Origin: Pirellulaceae bacterium
Lineage (GTDB): Bacteria; Planctomycetota; Planctomycetia; Pirellulales; Pirellulaceae
NCBI GenBank assembly: GCA_023382975.1
Contig: JAHDXO010000004.1
Span: 142,437 to 206,436 of the forward strand
Direction: 5' to 3'
Length of the DNA stretch: 64,000 bases
The first letter of the stretch is position 1. Each line of letters opens with the position of its first letter. Positions 54,006 through 63,200 of the stretch are shown here, in pieces. The position numbers and the translations under genes are program-made. The notes below the pieces were generated by a model. That model saw only the letters and a list, made by a program, of their open reading frames with translations. It was not told the DNA's origin and made no database searches.

Positions 54006-54356
54006 TCAAGCGTCCGAGTCTGCTAGCAGCGACACGATTTCTTCGACCGCCGCTGTCAGGGACTGGGCAGCCATTTGGAAGTTGGTGTGCGACGACACCT
54101 CGGGTTGAATTCTCACGAACAACTCCGTCGCTCGCTGCAGTCGGGCAAGCTTCTTGCGTGCCTGCTTCAGATAGGCGACCGCGTCGCCCGCCTGCAACGG
54201 ACCGCCGAGGGCCAACATGCAGTCGTACAGCCCGCGATGGACTTCGCACAACTCGTCATCGTGCTCCGCTTCCTCGCTGTGTTTCAGGAAGGTGCGCACC
54301 ATCCACACATGGCTCAGCAACGTGTCCACTCGCCGCATCCGCTCTTCGGGAGACAT
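54006..54356 (-). CDS. Small helical protein of unknown function
   Basis: The 116-residue protein begins MSPEERMRRVDTLLSHVW and is predicted all-helical, with regular leucines and charged residues (FLKHSEEAEHDDELCEVH; KARKKLARLQRATELF in the middle). No signal, membrane helix or known domain is visible. Its stop is ~120 bases from the secreted unknown gene and its start is 30 bases after the glycerate kinase stop on the same strand, so it may be co-transcribed with the kinase. Confidence 0.6.
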   Translation of the reverse strand: MSPEERMRRVDTLLSHVWMVRTFLKHSEEAEHDDELCEVHRGLYDCMLALGGPLQAGDAVAYLKQARKKLARLQRATELFVRIQPEVSSHTNFQMAAQSLTAAVEEIVSLLADSDA

Positions 54357-54386
54357 TCGGCTTCCCCTTCGCTTTCCACCGTTCGG

Positions 54387-55859
54387 TCAGGATTCTCGTG
54401 AATTCTGCGTGGAATGGCCCGATGAAGCAAGGACGACACGCAGATCGCAGACATTGGTATGAGTCGGGCCGGTGCGGATCAGGGCGCCGAGCGGTTCGAA
54501 AAAGTGGTAGGCGTCGTTGCGGCGAAGGAACGATCCTGGGGCCAGATCAGCGTCCCGCATCCGTTCGGCGACCAACTGGTCGAACCAAGCGCCGGCGGCG
54601 TCGGTCGGCCCATCTTCCCCGTCGGTGCCGCCGGACAGCAGGACCATTCCTTCACACGCCTGAACCGATTGGGATGCCTGTTGGCTCAAGTCGCCTCGCA
54701 CCGGTTGCTGCTCGCGTAGCACAGGCTGCCAGCCTGTGGCAGCGGAGACCAGATGCTCCAAGGCGGCCAGCACCAACTGTTGATTCCGCCCGCCGAGCCC
54801 GCGTCGATCACTGGGAACCAATCGCACCGTGGGTTCGCCGCCGCTGACCAAGCAAGCCTCGCCGCCCGCCTTGCGCATCGCGACCGCGGCTTCCGCCAGT
54901 TGCAGCCCCAGCGTCTCGGCGTCGCCCTCCAACTGCGCCGCCGCGTCACAGCGAGTCTCGTAACCCAAGCGTGCCGCCTCGCAGGCGGCCGCATGAACGG
55001 CGGTGGCATTGTTACCGATGATGCAGTTGGTCACTCGGGCCGCAACGGGATCGGAGCCGGACCGCACGGATTGTCCGGCGGCTTCGTGCAAATGCCGGAA
55101 CACAGCGTCCGAAATCCCGGCTCGCCGGGCGTCGAATTGCTCCAGCACAGCCAACGCGTCCGCGGGTGTCGAAGAGTCGGGGACCGTCGGCCCCGACGCG
55201 ATCACGTCCAGCGGGTCGCCCAGGACGTCGGAAATAATCAGGACGATCAACTGACCGGCGCGGCAGTGACGTGCCAGCCCGCCGCCTTTGATTCGGCTCA
55301 GGTGCTTGCGGACCGTATTCAATTGCTGGATGTTGGCCCCGGCGCCGCTCAAGTGCCGCGTGACCGCCAGTTTGTCTTCCAGGCGGATCGTCTCGACGGG
55401 CGCTGGCAGTAACGCGGATCCGCCGCCGGAGATCAGGCAGATGCAAAGGTCCTCGGCAGACAGGCCGCCGACCAGTTCCAGAATGTGCCGCGCGCCTTCG
55501 ACGCCCGCTTCCGTCGGCTCGTTGACTCCCGGCGGCCGCGCCCCGTGCAGATGAATCCGCCGCAAGCTGCGAACGCAGTCGTCCGGCACGTTGACCCACC
55601 CGGTCACCCGTTTCTCGTCCAGCACCCGCTCGCCCAGCGCGGCCTCGACGCCCGCAGCCATCCCCGCCCCAGCCTTGCCACAGCCCACGACGGCAATGCG
55701 GCCGATGCGGTCGAGGGCCAATGTCTGATCGGCAACCGTCAACCGGTCGTCGTCGATTCGGAGGTGATTCTGGACCAACACATCGCTGCGCACGGCAGCC
55801 ACACCGGCCTGCCAAATGGCCAAAGCATCCGCTCGCAATTGTTCAGTAGATCGTGTCAT
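54387..55859 (-). CDS. Glycerate 2-kinase (MOFRL family)
   Basis: ATG 55,859 (MTRSTEQLRADALAIWQAG) is preferred over GTG 55,874. The 490-residue protein has the GckA/MOFRL architecture: an N-terminal Rossmann-like domain with VVGCGKAGAGMAAG, LCICLISGGGSALLPAPV and LNTVRKHLSRIKGGGLA, and a C-terminal MOFRL domain with LVSGGEPTV and SGGTDGEDGPTDAAGA. It phosphorylates D-glycerate at C2 using ATP, feeding lower glycolysis or the serine/glyoxylate pathways. The key lysine and glycine motifs are intact. It is cytosolic and unrelated to the surface systems around it. Confidence 0.9.
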   Translation of the reverse strand: MTRSTEQLRADALAIWQAGVAAVRSDVLVQNHLRIDDDRLTVADQTLALDRIGRIAVVGCGKAGAGMAAGVEAALGERVLDEKRVTGWVNVPDDCVRSLRRIHLHGARPPGVNEPTEAGVEGARHILELVGGLSAEDLCICLISGGGSALLPAPVETIRLEDKLAVTRHLSGAGANIQQLNTVRKHLSRIKGGGLARHCRAGQLIVLIISDVLGDPLDVIASGPTVPDSSTPADALAVLEQFDARRAGISDAVFRHLHEAAGQSVRSGSDPVAARVTNCIIGNNATAVHAAACEAARLGYETRCDAAAQLEGDAETLGLQLAEAAVAMRKAGGEACLVSGGEPTVRLVPSDRRGLGGRNQQLVLAALEHLVSAATGWQPVLREQQPVRGDLSQQASQSVQACEGMVLLSGGTDGEDGPTDAAGAWFDQLVAERMRDADLAPGSFLRRNDAYHFFEPLGALIRTGPTHTNVCDLRVVLASSGHSTQNSRES

Positions 55860-55970
55860 GCAGGCATTTTCCACTTGGGATTTCGCGAACGCAACCGCTC
55901 CTGTAGACTCGGCATTGCGGAATTCAGAGTGCGGGTCGGTTTGCGGCCCGGCGGCAAAAGGAGACTAGCT

Positions 55971-56651
55971 TTGGCGACGGTAACGGTATGCGAGGACGTG
56001 GTCGGATTGGCCGTGGCGTTGGTCGAGGCCCACGAAGTGCGGATCGGACCAGCCGACCAGATGCTGCAACAGATCTGTCTGGATGCCGCTGCACAGGTGG
56101 CCGCCGCGGATTCGCAAGGTGGCGACGCACGGCGGACGGCGGTGCGAAACTTGCTGCGGCATGGCGGATACAAACCGTCAGGACGGAGCAAGCCGGCGCA
56201 GGAGTATTTGCTGCGCACCGTGCGCGAGGAAGGCCGACTGCCAGCGATCTCCAACACGGTGGATCTGATCAATCTGATCTCCCTGCGGTCGGGCCTGCCG
56301 ATTTCGCTGGTGTCGCTGGACCGCGTGGGCGACGAGATCCTGCTGCGCTACGGCCAAGCGGGCGAGTCCTATGTGTTCAACCGAACTGGGCAGGAGCTGG
56401 ACGTCAAGGGCTTGCTGTGTCTATGCACGACCGGTCCGCAGGGCAGCCAACCCGTCGGCAGCCCCGTCAAGGACTCGATGCTGGCCAAGGTAGACGACAC
56501 CGACCGCCGCGTGCTGGCCTGTATCTTCGCGCCACGGGACCAGATCGCGCCGGACGAATTGCTCGATTGGGCCCGGCAACTGGCCGAAGGCTTCACACGT
56601 TTCTGCGGCGCGGCGCAAACGGCCGTCACGATGAAACCGGAATCGTGGTAA
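55971..56651 (+). CDS. B3/B4 tRNA-binding-domain protein (PheT-related), TTG start
   Basis: TTG 55,971 is the probable start: AAAGGAGA is placed 7 bases upstream and no ATG fits the domain boundary. The 226-residue protein matches the B3/B4 domain found in the phenylalanyl-tRNA synthetase beta chain (RNLLRHGGYKPSGRSKPAQ; ISNTVDLINLISLRSGLP; LLRYGQAGESYVFN). Stand-alone copies are common in bacteria and are thought to act in tRNA quality control or an unknown reaction. It is divergent from the glycerate kinase gene with ~110 bases between. The longer upstream frame overlaps that gene in antisense and is not used. Confidence 0.82.
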   Translation: MATVTVCEDVVGLAVALVEAHEVRIGPADQMLQQICLDAAAQVAAADSQGGDARRTAVRNLLRHGGYKPSGRSKPAQEYLLRTVREEGRLPAISNTVDLINLISLRSGLPISLVSLDRVGDEILLRYGQAGESYVFNRTGQELDVKGLLCLCTTGPQGSQPVGSPVKDSMLAKVDDTDRRVLACIFAPRDQIAPDELLDWARQLAEGFTRFCGAAQTAVTMKPESW

Positions 56652-56689
56652 TCGCGACATCGCCCGTGTCTTCCAGTTAAGCACTCGAA

Positions 56690-57277
56690 CTCGCGGGACT
56701 GTGCAACGATCACCGGGGGTTGGGGCCGCCAATGGCCGTTGGCATCGCGATCCAGAGCTTGCGATCTCCGATAGAAGGTCAAGGCAGGCACCGACATGGG
56801 ATAATTCAGCCGAATCGCTTGTGCGGACACGTCCCGGGTCCAGCCCAAGCGGCCGGTGCCAAGCAGGTTGCCGCCGGCAGCGTGTCACCTGGGTTAGAGG
56901 TGGCCGACGACCGACTCGATCCCGTCGCCCAGTACCTGCCGCTCGAAAACCGGCTGGAGTTGCGGCTTGGTCCAGGTCTCGCCCAAATCGTCGGTCCACA
57001 GATTGTGCAGTGCGTAGAACACATCGGATCCGGTCAGCAGCAGCTTCTGCATGGTCATCACCACCAGGGGCGTCTGCCGCGCATTGCCCGGCGTCCCTGG
57101 CGGGATCGCCCCGGCCCGCGCGTGGACCCAACACGTTTCGCCATCAAAGCCGCTGGAAGCAGTGGTCAGTTCGATGCGGTAGTCGAGCGGCGGGTTGTCG
57201 GCAGCCTTTGCCGCCGTGAGGCCAACTGCCAGCACGGCCAGCAGGGCAGAGACTGCCGAAAGAGCAGATTTCGTCAT
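56690..57277 (-). pseudogene. Inactivated sialidase/BNR-like secreted protein gene
   Basis: From ATG 57,277 (AAGGAGAGCC upstream) there is a signal peptide and LDYRIELTTASSGFDGETCW, VVVMTMQKLLLTGSDVFYA and DDLGETWTKPQLQP, which recall the N-terminus of planctomycete sialidase-like proteins. A TAA follows at ~56,894. Reading on in the same frame there is a TGA where a conserved Trp-His-Ala-Ala would be (…HAAGGNLLGTG), and then a frameshift into NYPMSVPALTFYRR before homology fades. The usual length is near 400 residues. It is a broken gene, though the 127-residue N-terminus could still be made. Confidence 0.6.
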
Positions 57278-57291
57278 ACTGGCTCTCCTTG

Positions 57292-60200
57292 TTAGATGGG
57301 TGGACCCAACGGTTCGCCGAACAGGTCTACGATAGCTGCGTCGATCGGTTCGAGATCGGAAAACGAATGACGCGAAAGGGGAACGTCCGAGGTGGCTGCG
57401 TGCCGAGGGCCTGCGGCTTGCTCGTCCATCCTCGGAGGCTGTGAAAAAATTGGGACAGCTCGGACTGCGCTCGCTACGGCCGGCGGAGGGCTCTGCAACG
57501 GGTCGGGGGGGAAGGCATCGTGTGGTCCCGTCGCGTCAAATTCCCGCCAAACCGCTGACACAAGCCGCTCCCAGCCTGCCGTGTCCTCGCCCTCGGCTGT
57601 ACCATTTCCGGCGGCCCGTCGATTCACCTCGTTGATGACCATCAGTACATCGATGGGGGAAACTTGGTTGTCGCCGGAAACGTCCAGATAGGGCGGCGGG
57701 GCGAACTGGGGATCAGGCGCGGGAAGCGGCCCAGGCCCAGTCAGATTCAAATGGTTGATCACCAGAAGCGCATCAAGGGCCGAAACAATCCCATCGTTGT
57801 TGACGTCCTCGGGGCTTGTTGGGTTCCGCCAGGGGAAGGGCAGGGCATCGTCACCCAGCAGAGTCTGCACGGCAATCGCTTGGCCGCTGACCGCTTCGTC
57901 CGACTCGGCCTGAGCATAGATCGTTCGGGCGCCGCCGGGAAAGGAACGCGTGTCCCAGTCATAGGTCCAGCCGTCGCTACCATCAAGGTCGCGGCTCAGC
58001 AATCGGTCGCCCTGGACGCCCGTTTGCAGCCCCGGCATCCCGTTGGTTTCCATGTAGAACGCGACACTGCGGGCAATGCCTTGCGGGTCGAACAGTCCGC
58101 TGGCGACAATCTGCACGACCGGATTGTCCGGCGCAGGCGACGGTGGGGCGAGGGTCACCGCATCCAAGGATAGCGGCATCACCACACGCAGATCGTCCAG
58201 TTCTACGCGGGCCGGCGCTGACAGCGATCCGGTCAAGGCGAAAAACAGTTCGCCCGCTCGCCCGCGGAACGCCTGTAGAGGAACCAGATGAATCCTCGCA
58301 GCGTCAGGGGAGTCCAGCAGCACGCTGTACACTTCTTCATCGTCCAACAGCACGGACAAGCGGTCGTCGGGGCCGGCGGCCAAGACGTTCAGATCGAAGA
58401 ACAGCGACTCGGCTGCGTCGCCGAATACCAAATACTGCCCGATGGCCGTGTCTTCTCCTTGCGTCAATTCCACCCACGCGTCGTCGGCGTCCATTCGCAA
58501 GGCGACGTCACCCGACGTCGTCCATACCGATGACAGCAGTTGTTGCGGCTGATTGGCCATCTGCCACCAGCTCATCAAGAACGGATCGTCGAATTCCAAC
58601 TCGGATCCCAGCGTTTCGGTTTGACGCCACAATTCGCCGAGTTGCTCAAACGTGCCGTCCACGAAGGTTCCGAACGTACCGAGCGCCCAGTCCAATTGGA
58701 ATCCGACACTTGGCTCGGGCTCCGGAAAGCTGCCTCCAGGGTCTGCGGAGGTCGAAGGCGAAGCCGGCGTAGCGCGTCCCAGCGGGCTGTTCCTCAGGTG
58801 CGACACGGGTGAGAAGGGATGGGCATCGCTGAAAAAATACAATTCGCTGATGTTCATGTGGTTGGAATGCGGGTGCTCGCCGTACCCCCAGACCATCTGG
58901 TCGTCGAACCCGGCCTCGGCGCGTGGCGGTGCCCGCCAAGCCGCCATCGCTCCCAACGACTGCGCCAAACTCGGTCTCGGCAGCCATGGCAGGCGGCGCC
59001 ACATGATATCGTCGATCCAGGCTCCGAGAGCTTCAAAGTCTAACAACCCGCCCTCGACCCGGTAGTTCGTCTTCTGCGCCGCAGTCGCCCAGCCTACGAT
59101 ACTGATGTCGCCCAGAATGCCCGACACATTTGGCCAATCGGTCGAGTAGCCGTCGAGTGCCGAGTATTGGGCGACTGGGTACTGCAGCCGTTCCAGCAGG
59201 TGGGAAGCGTACGCGTTGACCGCCGCTCCGCGGCTGTGGCCAATCAAATGGATCTCTTGACCGTCTTCCGGTCGGGCAAGATGATCGGGCAGGTTAAGTA
59301 GATCTTCCACGATTCTTTCGGCGGCTTGGTAAGCAAATCGCTCTGCGCGTTGCATCGCCGGTCCGATGCGGCCGAACGCTAGCGGGCCGAGCCATGACGT
59401 GTTCGGATTGGCTGTCAACGCAACATATGCGATCGCGCTGACGATGGCGTCGGTCCAGCCTTCCGAGGAATCCCAATGCGTCACGTAGTTGACGGAGTCG
59501 CCTGCGTAGCCCTGCTGGGCTGCCAATTGTTTGACGGCATTGTCAAAAGGCCCGTCCCAGGTCGACCAGAACCCGCCTGGACCGGAGAAACTCGAGAAGG
59601 GGGGTTTGAACCCGTGTGTCAACACCGTCACAAACCGTGGCGGGCCACCGACTTGCAGAACGGCGACATCGGTTCCCTCGCCCCTGCCCTGATTGTTGGT
59701 TTCGTCTCCTTCCGCGATCGCATCGGGCAAGTCCTGGATCAGCGCCAGGTAGACCGGCCCCTTGGTTGGAAAACCCGCGGGTGGGGTTGGCGGCAGCGTG
59801 ACGGTGACCGTGCCTTCGGCCCGTGCGCCCGGAGCCAGCGCAGCGATCTGCACGCTGGTCAGAAGCATCTCGTCCTCGCGTATCGCAGCATCAGGCGAGA
59901 GCACGATCCCCATCTGCGATGCCCCGGCTTCGCCGCCGTCTCGACCCTGGTTGGCCACCGCATAACGCAAGGTGACGGAATCGCCCCAGCGGACGTCCGA
60001 TACTCCATCGCGCACGACGGCCAAGCCGTCCCCGACCAAATCGGGCAAGCCCGCTTCGTTTTCGGCATATCCAAAGTCGTTGCCGCAGTACATGGCCCAA
60101 CCGATCTGCAGCGAGTCGCCGGGACGCCCTCCCAAGTCGGAGAGGAAAAACGAGCCAACGATCTCGTATCGCCACGGGGAACCCGGTGTCTCGATCACGC

Positions 60201-63200
60201 GCACCGCCGAGCGTCCCGTCACCTCCGCGGCGAAATCGGAAATAAAGGTCGGGTGTTGGGCCAGTAGGAGTCCGCGTTGAAAACGGGCGCCGGTGTACAA
60301 CGACCCGGCCGTCAACGGAGCGCCGTTCAACGCGGTTCGCGTATTCACCGCGATCCCGGCCAAACGCCCGTTGCCGCGGTCGAACGAGCCGCCGAGGTTC
60401 AGGTAGACATCCCCGCCTCGGCTGCGAGGGTCGTAGTTGGTGCGGACGCGGAATTGCACCTCGTCGCCGATCCGTCCCGCCTCGACGCCGAATACCTCAT
60501 AGGCGGAACCGCCGACAGCGTCCCCCAACGGTTCGTCCCCGGCCAACGCCTCGTCCACGACCCTCACCATCAACGGCGGGCTGTAGTAAGTCCCCTGTGT
60601 GTTGTCCAGACACGCCCAAAGGTAGTGTGTACCCGGAGGCAGATCGGGGATCGCAACGATCAAGCGGTCCTGGTCGTCGTCCTCCGAAATGCCTGTTGCC
60701 AAAATCTGTGCGCCCGCGTTGTTGGTTGGATCGGAGTCCGTATCGATGGCAAAGGTCAGCGTCCCCGCATGCTCGGGGTCGAAGTCGCGCCACTGCAATT
60801 CCAACGTTCCTCCCCGCTGCACGATCTGCCCGGTCACGGGGCTCGTCAATTGAACGCCAGGCTGGAATACCAGGCGTTGTGCCAGAACATTGTTTGCGGG
60901 GTTGGCATCGGTCTGCTGACGCCGAGCGTCCACTTTGACGATCAGATAGTTTGCATCACCCCCATGGATATTGGGATCGATCACCAACGGCGCGTCGGGT
61001 GCTACCAGGCGAGTCTGCCCGGCGGCCACCGATCCGGCATCGACAGGCCACTGAAGCAGGCGAACGTCGCGACTGTCCAGAATGTCGTCCGCGGACAGAT
61101 AGACTTCGTCGATCCAATCGCGTCCCGAGAAATCGATCGTCCCCCCCGGGCCGAGATTGGACACGCTCCAAGCCACATGGAAGGGAATTCCGGGCGTCAC
61201 GCCGATCCCATTACCCGCTTCTGCACCGTGCAGCACGATGGCGAGCGGGGTCAAATCCGACGGCGAGCGGGCCACGCGAAATTGGTAGACGGCTTCTGCG
61301 GCGGCACCGCGGGCGTCGGTGACTCGAAATCGGAATTGATCGCTGCCCGTGTAGTCCGAATCGGCCGTGTACGTCCAGTGGCCCGACGTGTCTTCGGCAT
61401 TCAATGCGCCGTGCGCGGGGCCGCTGACCAAGGCGAAGGTCAAGGCATCGCCGTCGGGGTCGTTGGCTTCGAGAAGCAGGGGCAACGGCACGCCCTGCAA
61501 GGCCGCCTCGCGCTGGTCACCTGCTTCCGGCGGCGAGTTCGAGACGTAGAAGGAGAACAGACCGTCTCCGCCCGGCCTGAGATCACCGGTGGGAAAGGCG
61601 CCGAGCCATTCGCCATCGATCCGCGTTCCCAGGGAATCGATCATCAGGTCGCGGACCCGCAGTTGGTAGTGGTCGCGGGGCAGGTTGCCATGGATCTGCA
61701 ACGTGGCGCGATGCAACGCCGCGTCCCAGTCGACGCGCTGAATCGAAATGGTTCGCTCGTTGTTCTCGTGGAAGCTCCCGTCACCTCCGCTGGCTCGCAG
61801 GACGAAGCTGCCGGGCCACAGCGTGGCCGGGTCCATCGGCTGGTTGAAGTCGATCTGAATCGCTCCGACTGCGGCTTCGACCGCGCGATCGGGATACGGC
61901 CACAGGCCCACGATCCGCGGCGGGTCGGCTCGGTCGGCGCCAATCGCGACCGGCACCGTCGCCGCATCGCCGGTTACGGCCACCTCGACGTAGGAATCCG
62001 CCGACGATGTCAGGCCCCAACCCTCGGGCGTAATAATCTGCAAGCGATGGGTTCCAGGAGCGATTCCGGGAAAAGAGAATTTGCCGGATGCCGAAGAGTT
62101 TTGCCGCGGTTCGTGGGATTGCCAGATCCCGTCGCGGTTGCGGTCCAGAAAGACATACCAACCTTCCAACAATGCTTCGCTCGGTTCTCGAACGACGTTC
62201 CGGTTGGCATCGTGATACAGGGTGCCTTCGATGTGGCTGGTCGGTGCCGCGCCGAAGTCCACGCCGACCGTCGCCTCGCCCCCCACGGTTCTGGTCCAGC
62301 GGCGATTCGCGGGCGTGCCCATCGACTCGTTCCATACCGCCGCGCCGTAAGCGGCCGTTAGACCTCGGCCCGGAAACCAAGTCGCTGGCTCCGTGGCGCC
62401 GCTCGCGGGATCGATGTGCAACACAACGTTCTCCGTCAGTCCGTACAACAGACCGTCGTCGCCGGTGACCATGCCCAGCACGTTGGCGCGTCCCAGCGGA
62501 CCGATGACCCGCGTTTCGACCGGGCTGCCCAACACAATCTCCACAAGCTGATGGTTCGTTGTCGTTACGTACAACCGGCCATTGTGAAATGCCAGATCTC
62601 CGCCGGCTTGAATTCCACTGAGTTGAGCCACTTCCACGGTTTGGGCCGTTCGCGGATCGATCCGATAGAGCCGCGATCCGCTTTGGGCGTACAGTCGTCC
62701 GTCGGGCGCGAAAACAAGCGAATTGGCGCCGGACGCCGCATGGCTGCCCACGAGCTGAACGGCCGCATCGCGGGGATCGATCCGATAAAGCTGCGAACTC
62801 GTGACGCCGAACAACCGGCCCCAGGGGTCGAAGGCGATGTCGAGAAACGTGCGCCCCGTCGCACCGATCACCCGCGTGGCCCCACTGCCTGGATCAACGT
62901 TTCCCAACACGCCGCGGCTGTCGATGACGAAGATGCCGGGTTCGGGCGGCAGAGCGGGAAAGGTGATCGTCTGCCGACTGTCTGTTGCCACCTGGACCGT
63001 CCACCAACCGGGCGGAAGTTGTGCGAACTCGTACCTGCCATCGGCGTCGGTCGTCGCCGTCAACTCGCCCGCGTCCTGGCGCCCGTTGCCGTTCTGGTCG
63101 ACATACACCGTCACACCCGCCAATCCTGCTTCGCCTGGGTCTACAAGCCGATTCGCGTTCCGGTCGGCGTAGACGGTCCCGTGCAGTGCGGACAACGGCG

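Noticed and set aside
60277..62361. Long plus-strand open frame (694 codons) opposite the giant surface protein gene.
   Set aside because: Shadow frame of a high-GC gene; arginine/glutamine-rich translation with no domain, while the minus strand has clear domains.
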